64,000 bases of DNA from Pontibacter qinzhouensis (lineage in GTDB: Bacteria > Bacteroidota > Bacteroidia > Cytophagales > Hymenobacteraceae): assembly GCF_008017455.1 (NCBI RefSeq), contig NZ_VRTY01000013.1, positions 1 to 64,000 of the forward strand, read 5' to 3'. Positions within the stretch are counted from its first letter, which is position 1. Each line of letters opens with the position of its first letter. The notes beneath the pieces are model-generated. The model did not search any database and was not told the origin of the DNA. It saw nothing but the letters and a program-made list of their open reading frames with translations. This document shows positions 18,701 through 28,103 of the stretch, piece by piece. A program made the position numbers and the translations under genes.

Positions 18701-19103
18701 TTCTTTCGGTGGTTGGAGTGAGATAGATGGCAGAAGTGCGATACAAGGCGACATCAGCAATTTATTCCAAAACGCTCCTGGATACTGGAACGACATTTAT
18801 GATCCGGAATTAAATCCAACAGGTAGCTTACCAAACCCTTTTCATACTGCTATTAGCACAACGCCTACTTCTGCATTCTGGCGTGTAAGCGCATTCAGAA
18901 TACGTATGGGCAACTTTAACTTAAATTATAGCTTACCGAAGAATGTGGCTTCAGCGCTGCATGTGCAAGGAGCCCGCATTGTACTTACAAGCATCAATCC
19001 TATTAATTTTTATAATCCATATACCTACAGAAACAGCGAGGGAGCCTGGGATAATTACCCGGTATTAAGAACCTATTCTTTGGGTATAAACCTTACACTT
19101 TAA
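15792..19103 (+). CDS. SusC/RagA-family TonB-linked outer membrane protein
   Basis: 1103 residues; outer-membrane glycan importer driven by TonB. Order: a signal peptide (about 1-35); a carboxypeptidase-like regulatory domain (about 63-145: [23 protein letters not shown]); a plug with the SusC signature ([10 protein letters not shown]... PLYVIDDMI... [32 protein letters not shown], about 150-285); and a 22-strand-type barrel ending in [12 protein letters not shown]. The SusD partner starts 23 bases downstream. With DUF3826 and a pectate lyase following, the likely substrate is pectin or oligogalacturonides. Two inverted repeats precede the gene; no regulator gene is adjacent. Confidence 0.95.
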   Translation: [1103 protein letters not shown]

Positions 19104-19126
19104 TTCATTGTTGGCTAACTATTATT

Positions 19127-21160
19127 ATGAAAAAATATAATATTATACACGCGCTCATTTTTTGCATGCTTGCTCTTGCCAGCTGTAAAGACGATTTTTT
19201 ACAGGAAAAAAGAGACTTGACAGGGATTAATGAGCAGGTATTTGAGCAACCCGTAACGGCGCAAGCTTATGTAGATTATATCTACTTTATGTTTCAGCCT
19301 GATAATAACGGGCAACCATTTATTCACGACCAGACAGGAGTTAGAGGTCAGTTTACGGATATGTATACTAAAACTACTGAGGAAATGGCCGGTGAAACGG
19401 ACATTAATAGGTTGTGGGGTGCCATTGCTATTAATCAGAACCATGCGCTTCAGTACTTCGGGGAAAGAGTACAGGGAACGGGTACTCAGAATAACACCTG
19501 GACGAGGCTGCGGCAAATTAATCTCTTTTTGGATGAAATAGATAAACATGGACTTACGCCCGAAATTACCAACCCGTTAAAAGGGCAAGTGCTGTTCTGG
19601 AGAGCGTACCAGTACTTTGAGCTGCTCAAGCTCTATGGTGGTGTCCCGATCGTTTTAACTGCTCAAAGCCCCTACCTTGGAGAAGGTAATAATCCGAACG
19701 CTTTGCCTCGTAATTCATCCTCCGAAACATTAGAACAGATTATTAAAGATTTGGATGATGCGCAGACTATGCTACCGGATGCCTGGCCTAGCAATGGTTG
19801 GGGCAGAATAACGAAAGGAGCCGCTGCAGCCTACAAAGGTAGGGTGCTGCTAACATGGGCAAGCCCGCTGTTTAACCGCACGGATGATATGCAACGCTGG
19901 GAAAGAGCGTATGTTGCCAACATGGAGGCAAAGGAGATGCTGGAAGTAGCTGGTAAAAGTTTGTTCAAACAAGGCAACCTTGCCACCGGACAGGCTTGGG
20001 AAAATATGTGGTTTGTGCAGAGCAATAACCCTGAGGCTGTAATAGTATATAATTATAATAACTTAACATCAGACCTTACCAGAAGGAACAATGGTCACGA
20101 GCAAGCTGCCCGCCCAAGAGAAATACTTGGAGGTGGTTCTATTTCACCAACAAAGCAGATGGTAGATGCTTTCCCGATGAAAGACGGCAAAATGATGGGA
20201 GATCCTACTTCTGCTTACACCTACGATGAAAAGAAGTTTTATAAAAACAGAGATCCGCGCTTTTATAAAACTTTTGCATACAATGGTTCCTTATGGCCAT
20301 ACAGTGGCAACCCTAATTATAGAACATGGACTTACTCCTGGTTTAGTACTGCAGCCCGAGCTAATACACTAGAGCCGGACCGTTATACAGAAACCAACCC
20401 GAACAGTTCCGGAATTTACTTACGCAAAGCTACTAACCCGGCGGCAAATAATGCTAATGGCAACTTTGCCCTCAGCACGACCGACTATATGGAAATGCGA
20501 TTTGCCGAAGTTGTTTTGAACCTGGCCGAGGCTGCTATTGGTACCAACCGTTTAGCGGAAGGTTTAGAAGGAATTAAACAGATACGAGAACGGGCAGGCA
20601 TCGAAAATCAAGATGGTGCTTACGGTTTAAGTGGTGCTATGGCCAGCCGCGATCAAATGTTTGCTGCAGTGTTGCACGAAAGGCAAATTGAATTTGCCTA
20701 TGAAGGTAAAAGGTTCTGGGACTTAAGACGCTGGATGTTATTCGACAATTACCCGGGAGTAAATACTTTGGCGCGATTAGGAATGAAACCATTAAACGGT
20801 ACCCGACGAACAGGTTATTGGATTTATGTAAAAAAAGCAGATGGCACACCACATGTAGGTACAACTAATCCGTTAGTAGTAACTGGCACCGGTGCTCCTG
20901 TTATAGATCGCCAGCCAGCTGCCTATCCTGCAGGTATTTCAAACCAAGACGAATACCTTGATTACCTCTATGACAACCACTTTGTTGTGAAAGAAAGAGA
21001 TAATTTAGACCCTACAAACAACAACTGGAAGTTTACCTGGTACGATGAATACTATTTCTTCGGAATTCACCAAAATATTTTAACTTCTTCTCCCCACCTT
21101 CAACAAACAAAAGGTTGGCCAGCTTTAACCGGAAATACTGATTTTGATCCTCTGAGGTAA
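19127..21160 (+). CDS. SusD/RagB-family glycan-binding lipoprotein
   Basis: 677 residues; surface lid protein that captures glycan for SusC. The lipoprotein signal MKKYNIIHALIFCMLALASC is followed by KDDFL. TPR-like helices and the RagB/SusD region follow: LKGQVLFWRAYQYFELLKLYGGVPIV (about 145-170), RGA-like AAAYKGRVLLTWASPLFN, and a C-terminal ERQIEFAYEGKRFWDLRRWMLF (about 520-545). It is longer than many SusD proteins (500-600), with an insertion in the C-terminal third. Translation is probably coupled to the SusC gene. Confidence 0.95.
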   Translation: MKKYNIIHALIFCMLALASCKDDFLQEKRDLTGINEQVFEQPVTAQAYVDYIYFMFQPDNNGQPFIHDQTGVRGQFTDMYTKTTEEMAGETDINRLWGAIAINQNHALQYFGERVQGTGTQNNTWTRLRQINLFLDEIDKHGLTPEITNPLKGQVLFWRAYQYFELLKLYGGVPIVLTAQSPYLGEGNNPNALPRNSSSETLEQIIKDLDDAQTMLPDAWPSNGWGRITKGAAAAYKGRVLLTWASPLFNRTDDMQRWERAYVANMEAKEMLEVAGKSLFKQGNLATGQAWENMWFVQSNNPEAVIVYNYNNLTSDLTRRNNGHEQAARPREILGGGSISPTKQMVDAFPMKDGKMMGDPTSAYTYDEKKFYKNRDPRFYKTFAYNGSLWPYSGNPNYRTWTYSWFSTAARANTLEPDRYTETNPNSSGIYLRKATNPAANNANGNFALSTTDYMEMRFAEVVLNLAEAAIGTNRLAEGLEGIKQIRERAGIENQDGAYGLSGAMASRDQMFAAVLHERQIEFAYEGKRFWDLRRWMLFDNYPGVNTLARLGMKPLNGTRRTGYWIYVKKADGTPHVGTTNPLVVTGTGAPVIDRQPAAYPAGISNQDEYLDYLYDNHFVVKERDNLDPTNNNWKFTWYDEYYFFGIHQNILTSSPHLQQTKGWPALTGNTDFDPLR

Positions 21161-21187
21161 CACAAATCCTCACTTGTGGAAGCATAG

Positions 21188-21238
21188 CAATGGGCAATAT
21201 CTTGAGGAGCTAAACCTCCAACAGGTAGTTGCCCATTG
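21188..21238 (+). terminator. Hairpin terminator after SusD
   Basis: Stem CAATGGGCAA (21188-21197) with TTGCCCATTG (21229-21238), followed by TTTTA, with an inner GAGG/CCTC stem. The rest of the gap up to 21507 holds no other supported feature. Confidence 0.65.
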
Positions 21239-21507
21239 TTTTACAGAACATGTTCTACCTGATAAAAAAATAAATAATTACCGCTATTAATCTTCTTGGC
21301 TAACGTGGCATGTAAAACTGCTAAAAAACACTAAGCTTGAAAATTCAATTCTAAACAAGATTGATAAGGAACGTGGGGAACCGCATACAATAGCTGCCCC
21401 ACAACTTTACATTATAGATCTTGCTCCTTTTCAGTTTTGCGGTAATTGCAGTAGAGGTTCTACCTGCTCAGCACAAAAATAAATTAGTACAGAAATTCAA
21501 AAAACTG

Positions 21508-22767
21508 ATGAATAAACAGAATTGGCACTCGAACGGCTTTGCACTTATGATGGGACTGATGCTCCTATTAACAGTACCTGCTTTGGCGCAAGACAAACAG
21601 AAGGCGAAAGAAGAGGAAGCCGCCTACACTGAAGTGGTAAAGGAGCGCGCTGAAAAAATAGTAGTTACTTTGGGAGTTACTGACCCATCCCAGGGCATTC
21701 GTGTACGGGATATTATAGCGCAGCAGTACCGCAACCTGCGAGACATCCAGGGCAGCCGTGACGCCGAAATCGAAAAAGCAAAAAAAAAAGCTGGCGATAA
21801 CAAAGAGGCCACCGCTAAACGCACAAAAGCAATAGAACAGAAGACCGATGCCAAAATAGCCAGACTGCACACCAAATACTTGTCAAGGCTGTCTGCTGAA
21901 CTTTCTGCTGAGCAGGTAGAGCAGGTGAAAGATGGGATGACCTATAATGTTGTTCCTATCACCTACCGCAACTATTTGTTGATGCTGCCCTATTTATCCG
22001 GTGAGCAACAGGAGACGATCAAATCCTTCCTAGTGGAGGCAAGGGAATACGCCATGGATGGTGGATCATCCAAAGAAAAGCATGCATGGTTTGGAAATTA
22101 CAAAGGCAAAATAACAAACTATCTAGCCGCGCAGGGGTTCGATCTGAAGAAAGAAGGAGCCAACTGGGCCGAGCGCAGGAATACAAATTCAGATGTCTTG
22201 GAAATTGCCCAATCCAATCGTGTTGCCGGAACATTGCGCCTTACAGACGACATTCAGAAAGAACATGTGCGGAATTTGATTGCCCTTCAGTATCAACGGG
22301 TACAGGAGATTCAAGAGGAAAGGGATGCTAAAATGGATGCCACAACCCAGCTTCCGAAAAGCAAGGAGGAAAGGGATAAAGAAGCTGCTGATATTTGGGC
22401 TAAGTATCAGGTTTACTTTGCTAGCCAACGTAATTTATTTTTTCAGACTCTTTCCGCTTTTATTGACTCCAGTCAGGTTGAAACCGTGAAAAATGAGATG
22501 ACAGATAACAGGCTGCAGGAGGAGTATTCGCATTTTTTGGCTCTATTACCTGGCCTCAAAGATGACCAGAAGAAGCAGGTTTATAGTTACCTGCTGGAAG
22601 CGCGGGACAATGCCATGAATGTGTTAGACGAGAAGGGCAGACTTAATTGGTTCATAAAGTTCAGGGGAAGAGCGAACAACTATTTATCTAGAGAGGGATA
22701 CAACCTGCGGAAGGCTACGGAGGATCTGGAAAAAAGGCTTTTTGTAGAAAGGGAAGGGCAGCAATAA
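21508..22767 (+). CDS. Secreted protein with two tandem DUF3826 domains
   Basis: 419 residues from the ATG at 21508, which opens a signal peptide (LMMGLMLLLTVPALAQ); a longer TTG-initiated frame from 21421 lacks a sensible N-terminus. Two homologous halves follow. Each has a 'LTDDIQKEHVRNLIALQYQR-like' helix, a long charged helix, a '(M)TY/DN...YRNYLLMLPYLSGEQQETIKSFLVEAREYAMD' block and a closing 'NWF...GRANNYLSREGYNL' block. The copies lie at about 45-235 and 240-415. DUF3826 proteins typically sit in pectin utilisation loci and their function is unknown. The usual architecture is, to my knowledge, a single copy, so the tandem form is notable. Confidence 0.85.
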   Translation: MNKQNWHSNGFALMMGLMLLLTVPALAQDKQKAKEEEAAYTEVVKERAEKIVVTLGVTDPSQGIRVRDIIAQQYRNLRDIQGSRDAEIEKAKKKAGDNKEATAKRTKAIEQKTDAKIARLHTKYLSRLSAELSAEQVEQVKDGMTYNVVPITYRNYLLMLPYLSGEQQETIKSFLVEAREYAMDGGSSKEKHAWFGNYKGKITNYLAAQGFDLKKEGANWAERRNTNSDVLEIAQSNRVAGTLRLTDDIQKEHVRNLIALQYQRVQEIQEERDAKMDATTQLPKSKEERDKEAADIWAKYQVYFASQRNLFFQTLSAFIDSSQVETVKNEMTDNRLQEEYSHFLALLPGLKDDQKKQVYSYLLEARDNAMNVLDEKGRLNWFIKFRGRANNYLSREGYNLRKATEDLEKRLFVEREGQQ

Positions 22768-22966
22768 AGCAATCGAAGAAGCAGCACACCTCACAATTGT
22801 CAATAGCCGTATCAGCCCTACAAACAACATAATTGATTATTCTATATGTTTTTTACATTTCCGGGGATACCATGTTAAGCGTAAATGTTGCCCGGTTTAG
22901 ATGGCTTTATTATACACAGGTAAAATTTATAAACTAATGGAACATTCTGTTAAGAATTAAACGAAA

Positions 22967-24496
22967 ATGAAAAGATCCTACCAAATTGCCACCGCGAGCT
23001 TGCTTTTACTTGCTTCTTTATTTCCAGGTGTAGACGCAAATGCGCAGAAAGGCAAGATTGCCGCCGGGCAATCTGAACCCGGACAAATACCTCCACACCC
23101 ACCGCGATTGCCCGAAGCTGCTATTCCTGCATTTCCAGGAGCATGGGGAGGAGGCATGTTTACCACCGGAGGGCGCGGAGGCAAAGTTATTGCCGTCACA
23201 AATCTCAACGACAGCGGTTCGGGTAGCCTGCGTGCTGCATTAGAAACAAAAGGGCCACGTATTATTGTATTTCGTGTGGCTGGCACGCTCAAAGTCAATG
23301 GAGATCTTAATATCGATCATCCTGACATCACCATTGCAGGCCAGTCCGCTCCGGGCGATGGTATTTGTATTGCCGGTACACTAAATATCAACACGCACAA
23401 TGTGATCATCCGCCACCTGCGTGTGCGCCGTGGCATTCCTTCCGGAGGACAAGGGGATGATAATATAGGAGGGAATCCGCACCATCATATCATCATCGAC
23501 CATTGTTCTACAAGCTGGGGAATGGACGAAAACATTTCGCTTTACCGGCACATGAGACCATCGCTGGACGGCAGCACGCGAATAAAAGATCCCGCAGAGC
23601 ATATTACCGTTCAATGGACTATTTCCAGCGAAGCGCTCGATGCCAGAGGCCATGCTTTCGGTGGCACCTGGGGAGGAAACCCCTCTACCTTCCATCACAA
23701 CCTCTTCGCCAGCAACACGGCTCGGAATCCATCGATAGGTATGTCAGGGCCATTTGATTTCCGCTACAATGTTGTTTTCAACTGGCAGCACCGTTCAATA
23801 GATGGTGGAGACGAAACTTCTATGGTCAATCTCATCAACAATTATTTCAAACCGGGGCCTGCTACAAATGAAAATATGCGCGCGGTCTTTGCCCGCATCG
23901 AAGAACGTAGTATGTACTCTCCCGGTAGTGCATGGGCCGAAGGTGACTGGTACGCTAAAGCAGCCAACCGCCCAGGCAAATGGTATGCTGCCGGCAATAC
24001 GATGCACGACAACAAAGATGTAACCAACAACAACTGGGCTGGTATGCGCGGACCCGAGAACCTCGCCCGTGTGAATACCCCGTTCGAAGGATGGCCAGTG
24101 GCACCACACCAGACAGCCGAAGTCGCTTTTGAGTCTGTATTAGCGAAGGCCGGAGCTACTTTACCCAAACGTGATGCTGTGGACACCCGGGTTACAGAAA
24201 TGGTGCGCACTGGAAAACCGATGACTAAAACCGGTATCATTAAAGACGTATCCGAAGTCGGAGGTTATCCAAACCTGACATACGATCCTGGCAAGGTACC
24301 TGTTGATAGCGATGGCGATGGCATGCCTGACGATTGGGAAATCAAATACAAGCTTGATCCTAAAAATCCCAAAGATGGCGCGATAGATTCTGACGGCGAT
24401 GGATATACCAATGTTGAAGAATACCTGAATGGTACTAATCCTCAGGAAAAAATCAATTACCGCAATCTCGGCAACAACGTCGATACGATTAGTTAA
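22967..24496 (+). CDS. Secreted pectate lyase, polysaccharide lyase family 1 type
   Basis: 509 residues with a signal peptide (about 1-27, ending DANAQ). A right-handed beta-helix lyase core follows: FPGAWGGGMFTTGGRGGKVIAVTNLNDSG, then PRIIVFRVAGTL, ITIAGQSAPGDGICI, VIIRHLRVRRG and the HHIIIDHCSTSWGMDEN block (about 165-195), whose acidic residues fit the calcium site. The C-terminus carries two thrombospondin-3-like calcium motifs (DSDGDGMPDDWEIKYKLDPKNP, DSDGDGYTNVEEYLNGTNPQ; about 445-495). It would cut polygalacturonate outside the cell or in the periplasm by beta-elimination. It shares the locus with SusC/D and DUF3826. Confidence 0.92.
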   Translation: MKRSYQIATASLLLLASLFPGVDANAQKGKIAAGQSEPGQIPPHPPRLPEAAIPAFPGAWGGGMFTTGGRGGKVIAVTNLNDSGSGSLRAALETKGPRIIVFRVAGTLKVNGDLNIDHPDITIAGQSAPGDGICIAGTLNINTHNVIIRHLRVRRGIPSGGQGDDNIGGNPHHHIIIDHCSTSWGMDENISLYRHMRPSLDGSTRIKDPAEHITVQWTISSEALDARGHAFGGTWGGNPSTFHHNLFASNTARNPSIGMSGPFDFRYNVVFNWQHRSIDGGDETSMVNLINNYFKPGPATNENMRAVFARIEERSMYSPGSAWAEGDWYAKAANRPGKWYAAGNTMHDNKDVTNNNWAGMRGPENLARVNTPFEGWPVAPHQTAEVAFESVLAKAGATLPKRDAVDTRVTEMVRTGKPMTKTGIIKDVSEVGGYPNLTYDPGKVPVDSDGDGMPDDWEIKYKLDPKNPKDGAIDSDGDGYTNVEEYLNGTNPQEKINYRNLGNNVDTIS

Positions 24497-24796
24497 GCAC
24501 CTTACTTTGAAAAAATCAGAGTCCAGAAATTCTTGAAGAAGAATGTTCTGAATTAGACAGCTTAGCAAGCTCAATCTCAAAAAGAGGTTGGGCTTTGCCT
24601 TAAGATACAACCCTGTCATTACCAAGAACCAAGAAATGTATCATGCTGCGGGGCATCCGCCCGACTAACCACGCCTTAGCGGCCTCAATTAGTTTCATAT
24701 AGTTCTGCGGATACAGGTCTCTCATATTCTTATGATGGATCGTTATTATGTTCTGCAAAGTGTGTTTCAACCATTGCAGCAACAGCTAAGCCTGCA

Positions 24797-24824
24797 CCGG
24801 AAGGCATTTTTTATTAGAATAATT
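24797..24824 (-). repeat. Dispersed intergenic repeat, family R, copy 7 (partial)
   Basis: Reverse complement AATTATTCTAATAAAAAATG, CCTTCCGG. Only the conserved left half is recognisable. Confidence 0.6.
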
Positions 24825-24985
24825 GGCAAGATTAAACAAAAATCAGAAAAGAATTCCTCAGCAAAAAGTTCGCTTCTAATTCAAAAAACCTTACTGATCC
24901 TTCCATCCTAAAAATCCTTGAGGTAAGGGCTTACTTAAAATTTCAGACAAAAAATATCTCGGCAAAAGCAGCAGCAGAAGATGTA

Positions 24986-25014
24986 TCCGGAGGCCGGTTT
25001 CTACTAAAATAATT
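24986..25014 (-). repeat. Dispersed intergenic repeat, family R, copy 8 (partial, diverged)
   Basis: Reverse complement AATTATTTTAGTAGAAACCG, GCCTCCGGA. A weaker match; a CCTTGAGG string at 24916 may be the far end. Confidence 0.45.
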
Positions 25015-25347
25015 CGGAATTCTAATCAATTGCATCTTCTTATCCTAATCCGACAAGACTTACTTGAATGTATTTAATCATGATAAAAAGTGTCTGATTT
25101 CACAGTCGGCAAAAAAGCGTATCGAAGCCTATCTGCTTGTTCTTTTGCAGTTAGGTAGCTTGATTAAACCAGGCAGTTATTTTTAACTGATGACTTAGTA
25201 AGTACAAGACGGCATGAAATAGATTCTTCGACAATCGAAAACCTCCGCCCCCAGCTCAGAATGACTGTGAAAATCTCTCAAAATTGCATGGTCCTTACCT
25301 CCCACCACCAAGCAAATCTCAAAAAGAATTCCGATTTTTGAGGTGTG

Positions 25348-27903
25348 ATGCCAACTTCAGACCTGTTCCAGAACCTGCCCGACCTGCCCGTAAAAGAAGC
25401 CCTGTCCCGGCTGCTGCAGGCGCTCGACACCACCGAACGTGCTGTGCTCGAAGCGCCTCCGGGTGCCGGTAAAACCACCCTGGTGCCGCTGGCCCTGCTG
25501 GAGTCGGCTTGGCGAAACGATGGAAAAATACTGGTGCTGGAGCCACGAAGGCTGGCTGCCAGAGCCGCGGCACAACGCATGGCCGACTTGCTAAATGAAC
25601 CGGTTGGTCAAACAGTAGGCTATTGGGTTCGTATGGAACGTGCCGTTTCTAAAAAGACCAGAATCGAAGTCGTAACCGAAGGCATCCTGACGCGCCTGCT
25701 GCAGGAAGACCCGGCACTGGAAGGTGTTGCCGCCATCATTTTCGATGAATTTCATGAGCGGAGCCTGCACGCCGACTTGGGTTTGGCCCTGGCCCTCGAT
25801 GCGCAGGCCGTATTGCGCCCCGACCTGCGCCTGCTCGTTATGAGCGCCACGCTCGATGCCGCCGCCATTGGCAACTGGCTAGAAGCACCCGTTATCCGGA
25901 GCGAGGGGCGCCTTTACCCGGTCGAAACGCAATACCTCTCTCCTGCCGAAGTGGCTGCTGCCGGCACAAGACCTGCCCAACGCCTGACCAACCTGGTACC
26001 GAAAGCCATCAGGCAAGCACTAGCAAAAGAACAGGAAGGCGATATCTTAGTCTTTTTACCGGGAATGGGCGAAATGCGCCGGGTGGCAGAGCAGCTGGAA
26101 GAAAAATTACCGACCAACACCGATCTGCACCTGCTGCACGGCGACCTGAGCCTCTCGAAACAGTTAGCTGCCATACAACCGGCCCCTAAAGGCAGACGCA
26201 AAATCGTATTGGCTACCAGCATTGCTGAAACAAGCTTAACCATAGAAGGTGTAAAAGTTGTAATTGATGGCGGCTTTGCCCGTGCGCCTAAATTTATGCC
26301 TCGCACCAGCCTCACCACGCTTGTTACAGAACCTGTCTCGCAGGCGGCTGCCGACCAGCGTCGTGGCCGTGCCGGGCGTTTGGGGCCCGGTGTCTGCTAC
26401 CGCCTCTGGACACTGGCCGACCAGCAGCAGCTGCCGCTCCGGCAAGACCCCGAAATCTGCGAAGCCGACCTGAGCAGCCTGGCCCTGGAACTGGCACTCT
26501 GGGGAGCAAAAGAGGCATCGGACCTGAAGTGGCTCGACACACCGCCTGCAGCTGCCATGGCGCTGGCACAAGACCTGCTGCGCCGCCTCGAAGCCATTGA
26601 CACGATTGGCAACCCCACGGCACATGGCAAAGCGCTGGCTTCGCTGGGCTTGCACCCGCGCCTGGGCCACCTGGTTATGCGCGGGCACGAACTTGGCTTC
26701 GGTACCACCGCCTGTAACCTGGCTGCCTTGCTCTCGGAACGCGATGTTCTAAAACCCATGGATTTTTCAAACGTAAACGGCCTACCGGACCTACACCTGC
26801 GCCTGGAGCTACTGGCAGGTAAGCGACCGCATACACCAGGCTTCACGGCGGATGAGAACACGCTACGGCGGGTGCGGGAGCAGGCACGTAATCTGCGTCA
26901 GCGCATGCGCCTGCCGGATAGCCCGTCGCAGCCGGAGGCGGTAGGGCTCCTCACCGCCCTAGCCTACCCCGACAGGTTGGCACAACGGGAATCATCCGGG
27001 CGTTTGCGGCTTATAACTGGTCAGCGGGCTGCTTTGCCAACAGAGCTCTTTGCCGAAGAAACTTTTTACGCCGTGGCGCACCTCGACCTAAGCAGGCAGC
27101 CACGTGTGCTGCTGGCTGCCCCTGTTGCCAAAGCCGACATCCTGACCCATTTCGCGCAGCAACTGGAGAAGCTGCAGGAAGTCCGTTGGGATGCTGCCAC
27201 AGAACGGGTGGTTGCCAGGCAGTTTACCCGATTAGGTGCCTTGGTTTTAGAAGAAACTGCCCTCGCTCAACCAGACCAGGAACTGGTGGCAATAGCATTG
27301 CTGCAAGCCCTGCTGGAAAAAGGAATTGATCGGCTACCCTGGTCGGAGCTGGCAAAAAATACCCGACAGCGGCTGGCTTTCCTGCACCAGCTGGCACCGG
27401 AGCATTGGCCCGATGTATCGGAAGCAGCTTTGGTGGTTTCTGCTGAGGACTGGCTTCTGCCGCACCTGCTGGGCCTGCGCTCGCTGGAGCAGGTGGCAAG
27501 ACTAGATTTTAATGAGATGCTGCTGGCTGATTTATCTTGGGAGCAGCGGCAGGAAATGGACCGGCTTGCGCCATCGCACCTGCAGGTGCCCAGCGGCTCC
27601 CGCATCGCCCTCGACTATTCTGATGTTACCACGCCAGTGCTGGCGGTGCGCCTGCAGGAAGTTTTCGGAATGCTCGACACGCCCCGGATTGGCGGTGGCA
27701 AAGTACCACTGCTCATTCACCTGCTCTCTCCTGCCTCCCGCCCTGTACAGGTTACCCGCGACCTGCGCAGCTTCTGGACCACCGGCTACTTCGACGTGCG
27801 CAAAGACCTCCGCGGCCGCTACCCTAAACACCACTGGCCCGATGATCCACTTTCTGCCACACCCATCCGAGGTACTAAGAAAAGACCAAATCCGCTTAAT
27901 TGA
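25348..27903 (+). CDS. hrpB: ATP-dependent helicase HrpB
   Basis: 851 residues; DEAH/DExH-type RNA helicase family. Walker A APPGAGKTTLVPLALL (about 36-50); motif II reads DEFH in IIFDEFHERSLHADLGLAL; motif III SAT in VMSATLD; motif V/VI region ATSIAETSLTIEGV and DQRRGRAGRLGPG. The ratchet/HA2 region and the HrpB-specific C-terminal domain follow, ending RSFWTTGYFDVRKDLRGRYPKHHWPDDPL, the standard HrpB terminus. A GTG immediately before the ATG at 25348 would add one residue. The cellular role of HrpB is poorly defined. It is the most GC-rich large gene here. Confidence 0.96.
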   Translation: MPTSDLFQNLPDLPVKEALSRLLQALDTTERAVLEAPPGAGKTTLVPLALLESAWRNDGKILVLEPRRLAARAAAQRMADLLNEPVGQTVGYWVRMERAVSKKTRIEVVTEGILTRLLQEDPALEGVAAIIFDEFHERSLHADLGLALALDAQAVLRPDLRLLVMSATLDAAAIGNWLEAPVIRSEGRLYPVETQYLSPAEVAAAGTRPAQRLTNLVPKAIRQALAKEQEGDILVFLPGMGEMRRVAEQLEEKLPTNTDLHLLHGDLSLSKQLAAIQPAPKGRRKIVLATSIAETSLTIEGVKVVIDGGFARAPKFMPRTSLTTLVTEPVSQAAADQRRGRAGRLGPGVCYRLWTLADQQQLPLRQDPEICEADLSSLALELALWGAKEASDLKWLDTPPAAAMALAQDLLRRLEAIDTIGNPTAHGKALASLGLHPRLGHLVMRGHELGFGTTACNLAALLSERDVLKPMDFSNVNGLPDLHLRLELLAGKRPHTPGFTADENTLRRVREQARNLRQRMRLPDSPSQPEAVGLLTALAYPDRLAQRESSGRLRLITGQRAALPTELFAEETFYAVAHLDLSRQPRVLLAAPVAKADILTHFAQQLEKLQEVRWDAATERVVARQFTRLGALVLEETALAQPDQELVAIALLQALLEKGIDRLPWSELAKNTRQRLAFLHQLAPEHWPDVSEAALVVSAEDWLLPHLLGLRSLEQVARLDFNEMLLADLSWEQRQEMDRLAPSHLQVPSGSRIALDYSDVTTPVLAVRLQEVFGMLDTPRIGGGKVPLLIHLLSPASRPVQVTRDLRSFWTTGYFDVRKDLRGRYPKHHWPDDPLSATPIRGTKKRPNPLN

Positions 27904-27937
27904 GTTAAGAGTTATGAGTTATGAGTTAAAAGTTGAT
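27903..27937. repeat. Simple phrase repeat after hrpB
   Basis: Units of GTTAAGAGTTATGAGTTATG then AGTTAAAAGTTGA directly after the stop codon, matching those at 2125 and 14110. Confidence 0.5.
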
Positions 27938-27982
27938 GTCGCTACTCTGCCTTTTTCAGCTGGTACTTTTTCTGCAGCTCGC

Positions 27983-28040
27983 ACCCTTAGCATAAAATCA
28001 GACAAAATGCTTCTGGAGGGCAAAATCATTAGAAAAATCA
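27983..28040 (-). repeat. Dispersed intergenic repeat, family R, copy 9
   Basis: Reverse complement TGATTTTTCTAATGATTTTG, CCCTCCAGAAGC, ATTTTGTCTGATTTTATGCT, AAGGGT. A full-length but diverged copy with the AAGGGT end facing the hrpB stop codon. Confidence 0.65.
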
Positions 28041-28103
28041 TAAGACTTATTATGCTTCTCAGGCTAGAACAACCTGCACCTGCAGTGCCTCGTTTTAGAG
28101 GCT

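Larger units (their letters stand above)
24497..25347. other. 851-base gap between pectate lyase and hrpB
   Basis: It holds two partial R-family repeats (24797 and 24986). A 60-codon minus-strand frame at 24600-24782 is not convincing. No terminator, RNA gene or transposase is seen. Confidence 0.5.

Noticed and set aside
24600-24782. 60-codon minus-strand frame
   Set aside because: Short, isolated, no motif; could be a remnant but nothing supports it.
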